The notes: generated from the sequence alone by a model not told the origin. Positions 1-10,675 are shown, counted from the first letter of the stretch. The stretch: DNA of 64,000 nt from an uncultured Eubacteriales bacterium (GCA_951800645.1 CATOIK010000011.1:1-64000); one strand, 5' to 3'. Translations and numbers: made by a program.

Positions 1-49
1 TCCTTCTGTCATTTCAACTCTGTGAACCGGTTTCTTTTGTCTTGCCATA
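1..49 (-). mobile_element. Start of an IS256-family transposase, continuing off the left edge
   Basis: Minus-strand ATG at 49 reads MARQKKPVHRVEMTEG..., resembling the N-terminus of Clostridial IS256-family transposases; preceded by an AGGAGGG ribosome-binding site. Confidence 0.7.
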
Positions 50-102
50 GTAAAAAGCCCTCCTAATGATATTTATTTTATCATAGAAGGACCTTATCGT
101 GG

Positions 103-1374
103 TTATTTTACAGAAAAAGTTTCATAGACTCCGTTATGCTCTAACGGATATTTTTCGATTTCTTTCGTATCGGAAGTGTAAACCAACTTGTCCAACACGA
201 TTCGTCCGTTTTGTAAATTTCCCATTCTTAACACAGCAATTCTTCCAGTCGGGGAAGATTTCTGCGAGGAACCATATTGGATATTGGTACACACTTCTCC
301 AACTGATGTCCATGCCCAGTTGTCCGGAATCTCAAACGGTATCTCATCGTCGATACAATGCTCGATTCCGTCCAACTTCTCATAATGAGAATTATCCCTT
401 CTAAAAATGACGGATTCGTGCTTGTCACGCTTGATTTTGCCTGCCTTAATCAGCTGTTCCTTCTCTGCACGAATACGCTCCAGAAGGACTGATGCCGGTT
501 CATCGGTTGGATCTTGCGGAACAAGTTTGCCTTGGACAGCTTCTTGTAAGATGGATTTTTTAAGCAGATTCGGAAACTGGGCGTTCAAATCATTCAGTCG
601 TTTTTCTGCCTGTGCATATTTGTCTAAAAAAGGCTCGAATTCCTTTATCTTAGTAACAATTCTGTGTTGTTCAGATAGCGGTGGCAGCGGGAACAGCAAA
701 GAGTGTAAAGCATTTGCAGAAAGTCCCTGAATACCAATACCTTTTCCACCAATCCATCCTGCGTGCTTGTAAAGGAAAAAAATATAGTAATAGTATTCAG
801 TACATATTTTAGAGTAAGAGCGTAGCCTGTGGATATGGTTTTGTATCCTAATATCTGTGTCATATGGCCATATTGCAGCTCGACCAATATCTCCACCTTC
901 ACAAACAAGCAAATCCCCCTTAGTGGCAGTGCATTTCTCAATTTCCGATTCAGAAAAATACATTTCTCTGAGGGAATCGATTTCAAACCTATTCCAGTAA
1001 AGATTGGATGTTGTGATGTATGTAAGTAACTCACCTGAACGGTTAGAAGCATTTAAAGCTTTACCGGTATTGTGATGAAAGATTTCTCCTAATCGCACCC
1101 ATTCCCAACTCTCAGGAATCTCAAACGGCACCTCATCTGCAATGCACACCGGCTCGTTTTTTCCAACTTTCTCATAAGGCAAATTATCGGCACCACGGAA
1201 GATGTAGGAAGGGTTTTTCTCCTTCTTGATTTTTCCTTCTTTGATGAACTGTTCTTTTTCTTTTCTTATTCTTTCGAGCAATACAGAAGCCGGCTCATCG
1301 TTCGGGTCTTGCGGAACGAGTTTGCCCTGAACAGCCATCTGCAATATTGAGTTTTTCAGCTGTTGCCCGGTCAT
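103..1374 (-). pseudogene. hsdS: Type I restriction-modification specificity subunit HsdS, C-terminally truncated
   Basis: 423 aa with two copies of the conserved region (LKNSILQMAVQGKLVPQDPNDEPASVLLERIR / LKKSILQEAVQGKLVPQDPTDEPASVLLERIR). TRD2 ends abruptly at KYPLEHN followed by GVYETFSVK*, which looks like IS-end sequence. Confidence 0.85.
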
Positions 1375-2897
1375 TATTCTCCCTCCAAATCAATTCCCAG
1401 TATCTCCGTGATCTGAGTCAGGATGCGGTCAATGTCCGCATTCAGGCTTGCTCGTTTTTCCTGATACTGCTGAATCAGTTCCTTAGGCGGCAGAATTTCT
1501 TCTTCCTCGTGAGGATAGCCGCAAAGGTCGATATTGTAGTTTCTCGCAGCGATTTCTTCTGCGGTGTATTTCTTTGCCTTGTCAAAACCGTCTATATTGA
1601 TTTCTTCCCTGTTACTCCACCAATCCATAGCAGGATCAAAATGTTTCAGTTCCATCGGCTTGGTCTTTGAGAAGTTCTTATAACCCTCCGGCATATCCAG
1701 ACGATAGAACCAAGTTTCTTCTGTCGGCTTTGTATGATCAAAGAACAGAATGTTGGTGGTGATGGATGTGTACGGTGCAAATACGCTGTGAGGCATACGG
1801 ATTACGGTATGCAGATTAAACTCAGAGAACAGCTTCTTCTTGATAGCAACCTTGGCATTATCTGTACCGAACAGGAAGCCATCAGGCAGAATAACAGCCG
1901 CACGACCGTTCTTCTTCAGGCGGTACATGATAACAGACATAAAGAGGTCTGCCGTCTCGCTGCTTGCCAGATCTGCCGGGAAGTGATTCTTTACTTCTGT
2001 TTTCTCATTACCGCCGTACGGAGGATTCATCAGGATAACATCAAACTGGTCATCCACTGTGTAGTCCAGAACATCTTTCAGCAAAGAGTTGTCATGGTAG
2101 ATTCTCGGCACGTCTATGCCATGCAACAGCATATTTGTGATACACAGCATATAAGGGAATTGTTTCTTTTCTATTCCGTAAATGGAAGTATCATAAGCAG
2201 CCTGGTCTTCTGTGGTTTTAACTTTAGGAGCAAGCTCTTTCAGCCAACTTGTTAGGAAGCCACCGGTGCCACAGGCAAAGTCAGCAACCTGCTCGCCAAT
2301 CTGAGGATTGATCATCTTTGCCATAAAATCGGTTACAGCACGAGGAGTGTAGAATTCGCCGGAAGAACCGGCACTCTGGAGTTCTTTCAAAATAGTTTCG
2401 TAGATTTCACCGAAAGCATGGCTTTCCTCATAATTCCCAAGATCAAGATCGTCAATTACATTGATAACCTGACGAAGCAGTACGCCATCTTTCATGTACT
2501 GATTTGCATCGGCAAACGTGGTTTGCACAATAGCTTTTTTGATTGGGGTTGAAGAATCAACTTTGACGCCAGGGATTACTACTTTTCCATTGGAGTCCTT
2601 AATGTCTGTTCCTTTCAACACAGGAAACAGCGTGTTGTTCACAAAATTCAACAGCTTATCGCCTGTCAAAGCAGTACCTGTGTGATCGTCAACAGCCCAA
2701 TTCTGCCAACGGCATTCTTCCGGGATGATGGAGACATAGTCCTCGTCATCCCATTCCCAATCCTGCTCTTTTGCATCATATACTTTCAGAAAAAGCATCC
2801 ATGCAATCTGCTCAATACGCTGTGCATCACCATTGATGCCAGCATCGTTGCGCATGATATCACGGAGCCTTTTCACAAATCCTGATAAATTGCTCAT
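1374..2897 (-). CDS. hsdM: Type I restriction-modification DNA methyltransferase HsdM
   Basis: 507 aa; FACGTGG SAM-binding motif and NPPYGG catalytic motif. Confidence 0.95.
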   Translation of the reverse strand: MSNLSGFVKRLRDIMRNDAGINGDAQRIEQIAWMLFLKVYDAKEQDWEWDDEDYVSIIPEECRWQNWAVDDHTGTALTGDKLLNFVNNTLFPVLKGTDIKDSNGKVVIPGVKVDSSTPIKKAIVQTTFADANQYMKDGVLLRQVINVIDDLDLGNYEESHAFGEIYETILKELQSAGSSGEFYTPRAVTDFMAKMINPQIGEQVADFACGTGGFLTSWLKELAPKVKTTEDQAAYDTSIYGIEKKQFPYMLCITNMLLHGIDVPRIYHDNSLLKDVLDYTVDDQFDVILMNPPYGGNEKTEVKNHFPADLASSETADLFMSVIMYRLKKNGRAAVILPDGFLFGTDNAKVAIKKKLFSEFNLHTVIRMPHSVFAPYTSITTNILFFDHTKPTEETWFYRLDMPEGYKNFSKTKPMELKHFDPAMDWWSNREEINIDGFDKAKKYTAEEIAARNYNIDLCGYPHEEEEILPPKELIQQYQEKRASLNADIDRILTQITEILGIDLEGE

Positions 2898-2910
2898 AGT
2901 TTATACCGCC

Positions 2911-5460
2911 TTAGTATTTTTGCTTCAGATAAGGAACAAATACATCGTAGAACTTTTTGCTCCATTCCGCTTGGAACTTCGCCATCTGTGTCCAGTCAGC
3001 TTCATTCTCAATACTTACACCTTCCAGACGAATCACGATATAAGATCCCTTAGTGTCATCGCTGCGTAGCCAGTCTATCTGAGTACCCAGGACAGATTCA
3101 ATCTCAGATTTGTGACTGTATAAGTAATCAAATGCTTCCTTATTTCGATCTTTATTGGAATGTGCAAGAGTCAAATCTACTCTTGCTTTATTGTAATTGG
3201 CTACACAAGCAAGGCTAAATCCACCGATACCGAAGAAACCACTCAACCAATTTTCTTTGGATGTAGTGCAGCCAGAGAAACAGCCGTGACCAGTTCCATC
3301 ATCATGTGCCTGCTGAATATATGGCAGAGCAAACGCCCAATAGCGGCGGCGCAATTCATAACGAGTACCTGCTTCCTGTGCAGTTCCATCGTCATTTGCA
3401 TCCTTGAGATAGAAAACCAAATCTTCTTCATTTGCACCGTAAGCTTTGAAGAATTTGCGAAGCATGGAAATCTTCGTAGATGTACTGGTGTTTCTCTCAA
3501 CATAAATATCTGTATCAATTTCAAGGGCATTTCTCAAATCCTGAGGTTTATTGCTAACATAAGCATCCAAATCATTGGTTTCACCCTTAGAATATGCCAG
3601 ACGAGACAAAACGGACTTATCCTCTGCATGGAGAATCTTCAAAATCTGTTCCATCATGTCAATCCAACTTGTAACAGGCTGCTCGGTATTCTTGTAGCCA
3701 AAACGAACAATATCACGACCGCTCAGGTCAACATCATCATCAAGTGAATAGGAATCCATTTGTTTTTCTGCAGGTTTAAAGTCAGATACAGGAAGCGGCC
3801 ATATTGTTAATGCACGCTGCATAAGCATCTGATTTCGTGCTTCCAGTTCTGCCAGTCCCCAATGTTCTTGCTGTCCAATCCAGTTATTCATGTAAAGGTG
3901 GCTGTCAATGAAACCATTCTTCATGTCACGCTTCTCGATGAAAGTGCTATTACTGTATTTGGAGTTGTAGCCGGTCAAAGTCAGGTTTGCCATGCGATGG
4001 AGCCACGTTTCATGAATATCTTCATAATCCTCCCCAAGTTCTTTTATCCATGCTGGAGTAAGGTGCTGCGGCATGATATGTTCAATGGAATATACACCAT
4101 CATCACACTGTTTATAAACATTTTGAATCTCTACGGTCCCATAGTTTTCAAATCGTTCCAGAATATAGATTTTGTTTTTGCTGTTCATCTGATAAACAGG
4201 ACGAGCTTCAAACGCTTCTACAAATTCTCCGTCATCCGGGAATCTGCCACGATCTGACTTGGAGTTTAATGCATACTTGAATTTTTCAAGATAGCCGTTG
4301 TCTGTGCCATCATATCTCATAATTTCTCGATGGAGCATCAAGAAAATTTTGTTCAGTGCATTGGTAGGAAGATCGCAAATCGTTCTACGGAACAAGTAAT
4401 TCTCGGTGTAGAGGAAAATTTCTTTTACATCAGCAAGGGATAATTTACCCGTCTCTTGCAAACGCAGAATTTCAAGGAAGAACGGCCTTGTAACGGTGGT
4501 TTCCAAGCGATTCAGGCGGTAAATACAAGAATTTAATTCCTTGTCCGCAGTATTACCTTTGAGCAGAATTTCGTACCATTTTGCATAGTTCAACAGTTCC
4601 TGCAACAATGGCTCGATTTCTGTACCATTTTCCTCGACAAACGCCTTAAATGTGAAGTAGACCTTGCTCATAGAAGGGATAAGCTGTTGTTTTACGCTGA
4701 GGTAATCACGGACAAACATACTTACATCATAGTCCGTGCAAACCTCAATCTTGTTCCAGTATTTCTCATAATAATCATTCTGCTGCTTTGTAGGTAAACC
4801 CATGAGAATAAAGTTTCTGATTTTGTCACCTTCACTCAACGCAACGCCGGTAGAGTTTAAACTCTCAAAAATCAACTGCGGATTATCATCCTGATTCAGC
4901 GTAATATTGATGATTTCCAGTTTCGATACTGCTTCGTAAAGCTCGTCCAAAGTGATTTCTTCTTTCTGAATGCGGGAATAAAAGTAGTTATAGTTAATTG
5001 TGAGATTAGAATCCGGAATATGTTCAGTTTCTTCATCAAACAACTTACCAAAAGCGTTTCTATCGTTTTTTACAGGCTTCAACTTAATTCTGGTATCATC
5101 ATCCTGCCATTCATCAATCAGGTAGGTCTTATAGATTTTCTCTGCCAGGTTTCCTTTTTCTGGTGTCAGCACACCATTTTTCATCAGGTTATACATTGCA
5201 AGCAGAAGCAGAGAAATTGTGGTCAAGCGCTGCTGACCGTCAATCACCAGATATTCGTTGAACTCGCCGTCGTTATGAACAGACACTATACTGCCAAAGA
5301 AATGGCTTTTGCGTCTACGGCGGATAACCTTTATTAGATCATCATACAGCTGCTTACAGTTTTCAGTTTTCCAATCATAATTTCTCTGATATACAGGGAT
5401 GACAAATCTCTTGTCGGAACCCTGCATATAGGAAACAAGTTTAGTTTCAGATCCTTTCAT
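2911..5460 (-). CDS. DUF262 / DUF1524 (HNH-like) protein, GmrSD-type, with DUF4268-like C-terminus
   Basis: 849 aa; N-terminal FVIPVYQRNYDW and YLVIDGQQRLTTISLLLLAM (DUF262), SIEHIMPQHLTP...MANLTLTGYNSKYSNSTFIEKRD (DUF1524 His-Me motif), C-terminal DUF4268-like tail. Confidence 0.88.
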   Translation of the reverse strand: MKGSETKLVSYMQGSDKRFVIPVYQRNYDWKTENCKQLYDDLIKVIRRRRKSHFFGSIVSVHNDGEFNEYLVIDGQQRLTTISLLLLAMYNLMKNGVLTPEKGNLAEKIYKTYLIDEWQDDDTRIKLKPVKNDRNAFGKLFDEETEHIPDSNLTINYNYFYSRIQKEEITLDELYEAVSKLEIINITLNQDDNPQLIFESLNSTGVALSEGDKIRNFILMGLPTKQQNDYYEKYWNKIEVCTDYDVSMFVRDYLSVKQQLIPSMSKVYFTFKAFVEENGTEIEPLLQELLNYAKWYEILLKGNTADKELNSCIYRLNRLETTVTRPFFLEILRLQETGKLSLADVKEIFLYTENYLFRRTICDLPTNALNKIFLMLHREIMRYDGTDNGYLEKFKYALNSKSDRGRFPDDGEFVEAFEARPVYQMNSKNKIYILERFENYGTVEIQNVYKQCDDGVYSIEHIMPQHLTPAWIKELGEDYEDIHETWLHRMANLTLTGYNSKYSNSTFIEKRDMKNGFIDSHLYMNNWIGQQEHWGLAELEARNQMLMQRALTIWPLPVSDFKPAEKQMDSYSLDDDVDLSGRDIVRFGYKNTEQPVTSWIDMMEQILKILHAEDKSVLSRLAYSKGETNDLDAYVSNKPQDLRNALEIDTDIYVERNTSTSTKISMLRKFFKAYGANEEDLVFYLKDANDDGTAQEAGTRYELRRRYWAFALPYIQQAHDDGTGHGCFSGCTTSKENWLSGFFGIGGFSLACVANYNKARVDLTLAHSNKDRNKEAFDYLYSHKSEIESVLGTQIDWLRSDDTKGSYIVIRLEGVSIENEADWTQMAKFQAEWSKKFYDVFVPYLKQKY

Positions 5461-5463
5461 AGT

Positions 5464-7803
5464 TTATACCGCCTCATCTGCATAAATCGCTTCTTCAAGT
5501 TCCTTAACTGCCTGTAAATAGCCAGCCTTGCCGCCGAAATACCCAGCTATCTTTGCAGGTTTACCAAGCTTTAGGAACGGATCAAGTTTCAAAATTTCTG
5601 TCTTTTCAATTTCATAAATGCCAGTGTTCATATACTTATCGAGAAGTGCTTCCAGTACCTCTCTTGCAACACCGCTGTATTTACTGAGAAAATCACGCTT
5701 TTTCACATTGTTTGCTCTTTCTTTTCGGGTCAACGGCTTCTTATCGAAAGCCACATGACAGATAAAGTCAAAGTCATCCACATCAGACATGTTCTGATCT
5801 GCTTTCATCAGTTCAAGGTCAATGCCACGCTCCAGAAGCATTTCTCTGATTTTCTCTTTCTTTTCTTCCTTCGACCACTGACGAATGAAGTTATCCAAAG
5901 ATGCATACTCGCCACGAATATTTTCCTTAGTGTAATCGACAATACTTTCCTGACGGAGTAACTTTCCGTTCGCATCGTACACGGATACAGTTTTATGAAT
6001 AATCTCCACCTTACAACCGTCACGATTAACAATGGGCTTCGGATTTTTCGGCCCCGGAGGATCAATAGGCCCTGGTGGGTCAACTGGTCCCGTCCCTGGA
6101 GGTGGCGTATGTCCACCCGGAACAAATCCGGGATCAATTTCAATCGGACCATCCCAATCAGGGTCAGCAAACAGTCTGGTTACATTTCGGAAGTCCATAA
6201 CTACGAAGTGCGTTTTTCCTTCTTTTTCACGCAGTCTGGTGCCACGACCGATAATCTGCTTAAACTCTGTCATAGAGCCGATCATTTCATCCAGAACAAT
6301 CAACTTTGTCATCTTGCAGTCCGCACCGGTAGACAACAACTTAGATGTGGTCGCAATAACTGGATATGGTGCAGAAACAGAAATAAAGTAATCCAGTTTC
6401 TTTTTACCATAATCATCGCTGCCGGTAATACGTACAACATAGTCTGGGTTCTCTTTGACCATATCAGAGTTCAGGTTAACCAGCGCCTGACGCATACGCT
6501 CTGCAGCATCTTCGGTCGCACAGAACACGATGGTTTTAGCCATTCTGTCTGTGCTTTTCAAATACCGTGTTATCTCAGACGCAACCTGTTGGATACGGTC
6601 TTCGATAATGATATTGTAATCGTAATCGCTATTGGTGTAGATGCGATCTTCGATTTCATTACCGTAAATATCTCTCTGTCCCTTACGAGGACGCCATCCA
6701 TCACCAATATCAGTCATAATATTGATAACCTTGAACGGTGCAAGAAAGCCATCTTCGATGCCTTCCTTCAAGCTATACATATAGATAGGCTCACCAAAAT
6801 AACTCAGGTTGGAAATATACTTGGTTTCTTTCGGCGTTGCAGTCATACCGATCTGGGTCGCAGAGCTGAAATATTCCAAAATTCTGCGCCATCGGCTTTC
6901 TTCTTTCGCAGAGCCACGATGACACTCATCCACAATAATGAGGTCAAAGAAATCCGGAGTAAACAGTTCGCTGAAATGTTCCTTATCATCGTCACCAACC
7001 AACTGCTGATACAGAGAGAAATACACCTCATGGGAAGTAATAGTACTCTTATCATCTTTTGCAATGTTGATTTTATGAATAACCTTTTCCAGCGGCGCAA
7101 AGTCCTGCTGAATAGACTGATCCACAAGAATATTGCGGTCAGCAAGATAAAGAATCTTTCGCTTCAACCCGCTTTGCAGCATACGGTAAACAATCTGGAA
7201 AGCAGTATAAGTTTTACCCGTACCAGTAGCCATGACGAGCAACAAGCGGTTCTGACCTCTTGCGATGGCATCTACGGTTCTGTTGATAGCAATACGCTGA
7301 TAGTAACGAGGAGGATATGTATTCTGGCTGCTGTAATAAGGCTGTTCAATTACAGCTTCCTGCACCGGTGTCATTCCAGATTCCTGCTTGAAGCGGGCAA
7401 CCAATTCCACCTCCGTTGGAAACTCATCCAGACCAAACTGACGCTCTTTACCAGTGAGAAAATCATGCTCCGCAAACCCATCACCATTAGAGCTATAAGC
7501 AAACGGAAGATCAAGCATCTGAGCATAGGTCATGGCCTGCTGTAAACCGTGAGAAATACTGTGATTGTTGTCCTTTGCTTCAATAATGGCAATCGGGTTA
7601 TTGGCGTTCAGATAGAGAATATAGTCTGCACGCTTTGGCTTTTCTCGGAACACAAAGTTACCCTTCAGGTTGATTTTTCCGTCCGTAATCTGTGTCTCCA
7701 TTGTGATTTTACCCCTGTCCCACTTAGAGATAATCGCAGGCGTAATGTACTGCAATTTAATATCTTCTTCAGACATTGCTTTCTTTGGTAGAATTGTACT
7801 CAT
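5464..7803 (-). CDS. hsdR: Type I restriction endonuclease subunit HsdR
   Basis: 779 aa; nuclease-like DYILYLNANNPIAIIEAKDN, Walker A VMATGTGKTYTAF, DECHRGSAKEES, and QIIGRGTRLREKEGK. Confidence 0.95.
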   Translation of the reverse strand: MSTILPKKAMSEEDIKLQYITPAIISKWDRGKITMETQITDGKINLKGNFVFREKPKRADYILYLNANNPIAIIEAKDNNHSISHGLQQAMTYAQMLDLPFAYSSNGDGFAEHDFLTGKERQFGLDEFPTEVELVARFKQESGMTPVQEAVIEQPYYSSQNTYPPRYYQRIAINRTVDAIARGQNRLLLVMATGTGKTYTAFQIVYRMLQSGLKRKILYLADRNILVDQSIQQDFAPLEKVIHKINIAKDDKSTITSHEVYFSLYQQLVGDDDKEHFSELFTPDFFDLIIVDECHRGSAKEESRWRRILEYFSSATQIGMTATPKETKYISNLSYFGEPIYMYSLKEGIEDGFLAPFKVINIMTDIGDGWRPRKGQRDIYGNEIEDRIYTNSDYDYNIIIEDRIQQVASEITRYLKSTDRMAKTIVFCATEDAAERMRQALVNLNSDMVKENPDYVVRITGSDDYGKKKLDYFISVSAPYPVIATTSKLLSTGADCKMTKLIVLDEMIGSMTEFKQIIGRGTRLREKEGKTHFVVMDFRNVTRLFADPDWDGPIEIDPGFVPGGHTPPPGTGPVDPPGPIDPPGPKNPKPIVNRDGCKVEIIHKTVSVYDANGKLLRQESIVDYTKENIRGEYASLDNFIRQWSKEEKKEKIREMLLERGIDLELMKADQNMSDVDDFDFICHVAFDKKPLTRKERANNVKKRDFLSKYSGVAREVLEALLDKYMNTGIYEIEKTEILKLDPFLKLGKPAKIAGYFGGKAGYLQAVKELEEAIYADEAV

Positions 7804-7951
7804 GTTAATGTCCTCCTTCCATGCTCGTCATACATGAAAGCTTCTCATAATCCGAAATTATCGGAACTTGCATTTTAAAAAATATCTCATTTTCCAAAGT
7901 GTCAAATTGACACTTTGGAATGAGCCTTTGACACTTTGGAAATCTTCCTTC

Positions 7952-8842
7952 TTAATAAGCAATCCTGAAATAGTCCAAATATGCTTTATATTTATCCTGT
8001 GCGGTCAGACAGGTATCAGTCAAATAACCCTTTTCATTATTCCATTCTTTCAATCCTCGGTAATAGAACATCTTCAGATTATCCTCTATGATGAATGGAA
8101 CAATATTATATTTCAGGCATTCTTTGAACATAATCAATCTGCCTACACGACCGTTGCCGTCCTGGAACGGATGGATTCGTTCAAACTTCACATGGAAGTC
8201 CAGAATATCTTCAAAGGTCTTTTCTTCCTTGGCATTGTATTCTGTAAGCACCGCTTTCATCTTATCGGCAACTTCTTCCGGAAGGGCAGTATCCATACCA
8301 CCAACCTCGTTTGGAAGTTTCTTATCGTCACCAACAGCGAACCAATCTTTTCTGGAATCACTTGTTCCATTCTTCAGGATTAGATGAAGTTCCTTAATGA
8401 ACTTCTCAGTTAACGCCGTTTTTGCGTTCTCAATAATCATGTCGATACAGCGAAAATGATTTGCTGTTTCAATAACATCGTCAACATTGAGAACTTCATT
8501 TTCTACGCCAATCGTGTTGGTTTCAAAAATATATCTGGTCTGATCGTGAGTCAGACGACTACCTTCGATGTGGTTTGAGTTGTATGTCAAATCAATCTGC
8601 GTCTTATGGTAAATACCACCGGAGTATTTGCTTGCTTTCTGCTCTTTCAGAATATCCAACAGAGTAATCGGTTCCTCTTTTCTCTTGTTGGCACGCTCTG
8701 GTTTTTCTGCATTTTCGGGAATATTCCAAGTCTTGCCGGTAAGAAACGCTCCATTTACACGTCCTTGGGCGCAATAGTTTCTAACGCTACGCTCCGACAC
8801 ATCCCATTTTTTTGCTATCTCAGTAACTGAAAGGTATCGCAT
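7952..8842 (-). CDS. Fic family protein with N-terminal helix-turn-helix (copy 1)
   Basis: 296 aa; Fic core HPFQDGNGRVGR, N-terminal inhibitory-type motif SNHIEG ([S/T]xxxE[G/N]), HTH-like SVTEIAKKWDVSERSVRNYCAQGRV. Confidence 0.93.
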   Translation of the reverse strand: MRYLSVTEIAKKWDVSERSVRNYCAQGRVNGAFLTGKTWNIPENAEKPERANKRKEEPITLLDILKEQKASKYSGGIYHKTQIDLTYNSNHIEGSRLTHDQTRYIFETNTIGVENEVLNVDDVIETANHFRCIDMIIENAKTALTEKFIKELHLILKNGTSDSRKDWFAVGDDKKLPNEVGGMDTALPEEVADKMKAVLTEYNAKEEKTFEDILDFHVKFERIHPFQDGNGRVGRLIMFKECLKYNIVPFIIEDNLKMFYYRGLKEWNNEKGYLTDTCLTAQDKYKAYLDYFRIAY

Positions 8843-8894
8843 CTGCTATCCTCCGTCATAAATCGAATCAAAAAACTACACTAATCTACTGTAT

Positions 8895-8957
8895 AGTATA
8901 TCACATTATCGGCAAAAATATCAACTATTTTTGCATTTAACTTCTTGTTTTTGCCGA
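8895..8957 (-). promoter_or_regulatory. Sigma-A type promoter with inverted operator-like half-sites upstream of fic copy 1
   Basis: Minus strand TTGATA-N18-TATACT (-35 at 8919-8924, -10 at 8895-8900). Inverted TCGGCAAAAA (8909-8918) and TTTTTGCCGA (8948-8957). Confidence 0.65.
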
Positions 8958-9100
8958 CATAGGAAACCTTATTCCATTCCACATAACTCGCTGTCACTCT
9001 AATTTATATAAAAGCGTGATAAAAATCACATTATAGCAAATAATTTCGTGATTGATCGACCATAAATAACGATCATCGTATGCACCTATAAGAAAATAAA

Positions 9101-9132
9101 CTCTCAATACCACACGCACTTGGTATCGAGAG
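9101..9132 (-). terminator. Rho-independent-like terminator after the Gabija-like operon
   Basis: Minus strand CTCTCGATACC-loop-GGTATTGAGAG followed by TTTATTTTCTT, just past the helicase stop at 9143. Confidence 0.65.
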
Positions 9133-9142
9133 ATTATTGCTT

Positions 9143-10675
9143 TTAATTACTGATGCATTCTGTACAGTTAACTACAGTTGCTACATCCTTCATTTTCAAA
9201 CCAGACTTCTCCAATATTTTATTTATATTCTTTGCAAATTGGCCGGCACTCCAATCATTATTGATATATACTAAAATCAGTTTGGTTTTTGCTCGTGTAG
9301 CTGCAACATAATGGTTATAAATATCTTCTTCACTTGCCAGTCTGTAGTCAGACACAAACAGAATTACCTGTTCAAACTCCAAACCTTTCGAAGAATGGAA
9401 CATAATCGCAATTCGTTTCAATTCATCCATATTAAACGCAGGATGAAATTTTGAGTCACAAATTGTTTCATATACTTTTTTGCAATGGCCTTCTTTGGTA
9501 TCGTAACCCAAATAGTCCGCAATCAATCCAACCTGTTTTACAAAAGCTGCTGTATTCTCTTGCTTTATGCACTCATCCAAAAGGCTAAGAGATTTTTTTA
9601 TGTAATTCAAAATCCTCTTATTTCCAACCACCTCATTAGGTATTTCATCTCTGAAATCATAAACTGAATACTTTGGAAGAATGAAATACTTGGCAATCGC
9701 ATTGTAAAGCCATGCTGCATCGGTAGTGATTTCCGAAATAGGTGTCTGTGGAATGTAGGTGAACTCCATATCTCCATCGGTTAATGCCTTGGCTCCTGTC
9801 TCTGCGTTAGCTTTGCTGTATCGCAATAATGCACATTTCTTATGGGGATCCAAATGTTGTGTTACAGAAGCAACCCAATTCGACATTGTCGTGCATATCA
9901 CAATTACAGAAGATAGATCATCTACAGCTTTATAGAGATCCCTCGTTTCATCACAGAGCAGATTCGAATAATTCTGTATCTGTTGACAAGAACGAAAATT
10001 ATCTCGCATAAACTTTTTCGAAAAATCTTCTCTATCCCAAATACTCATAAAAGCTTTTGGGTACGCACCACGCCACATATAGATTGACTGTTTTTCATCG
10101 CCTACCACAAAAGTATCTATTTTTAGCATCTCACAGATGTACATGAAGAATGCGTGCATATCCTTATCACAGTCTTGATATTCATCGACATAGATTTTGA
10201 AATACTTAGCCCTTAAATATAATTGGCATGCCTTTGATTTCTGCAAAATATCTAAAGCAAGTTGGAATATGAAATTCTCTTTGCTGTTTGCGTATGAGCA
10301 GAGGATTTGTTCATCCTTGATTTTTGCCAAACCTTCTGCAAAATTATTCACCTTTACAGAATAATCTGTACTCATATCCAACTTATAATCTTTACCGAAC
10401 ACATCTTTCATGAAAGGCTTAATGATTTCTTCGATTGCAAAACTATTATTCGTTCCAATAAAATGATTGCTTGTATCGATAGTCAATCGACCTTTGATTT
10501 CGGCAGCTGCCTTAATTGTAAATGTAATTGCAGCAACTGCTTTATGTGTGTGACAACGAGCTATATCATATTCGATTTTAGATACCATAGTATGCGTCTT
10601 ACCGGTACCGGCACTCGCTCTTACTATTAGATTTCCCTGCAACTCTACGATTTCTTTTTGTATAGGAGATAGCAT
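9143..10675 (-). CDS. gajB: UvrD/PcrA-like superfamily 1 helicase, GajB-like
   Basis: Walker A VRASAGTGKTHTM, DEYQDCDKD, VVGDEKQSIYMWRGA. The ATG at 10675 (MLSPIQKE) overlaps the upstream stop as TAATG; the ORF track start at 10699 is upstream. Confidence 0.8.
   Translation of the reverse strand: MLSPIQKEIVELQGNLIVRASAGTGKTHTMVSKIEYDIARCHTHKAVAAITFTIKAAAEIKGRLTIDTSNHFIGTNNSFAIEEIIKPFMKDVFGKDYKLDMSTDYSVKVNNFAEGLAKIKDEQILCSYANSKENFIFQLALDILQKSKACQLYLRAKYFKIYVDEYQDCDKDMHAFFMYICEMLKIDTFVVGDEKQSIYMWRGAYPKAFMSIWDREDFSKKFMRDNFRSCQQIQNYSNLLCDETRDLYKAVDDLSSVIVICTTMSNWVASVTQHLDPHKKCALLRYSKANAETGAKALTDGDMEFTYIPQTPISEITTDAAWLYNAIAKYFILPKYSVYDFRDEIPNEVVGNKRILNYIKKSLSLLDECIKQENTAAFVKQVGLIADYLGYDTKEGHCKKVYETICDSKFHPAFNMDELKRIAIMFHSSKGLEFEQVILFVSDYRLASEEDIYNHYVAATRAKTKLILVYINNDWSAGQFAKNINKILEKSGLKMKDVATVVNCTECISN

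Noticed and set aside
5995-7545. 516-aa plus-strand ORF
   Set aside because: Antisense to hsdR with no recognisable domain; long opposite-strand ORFs arise by chance over strongly coding genes.
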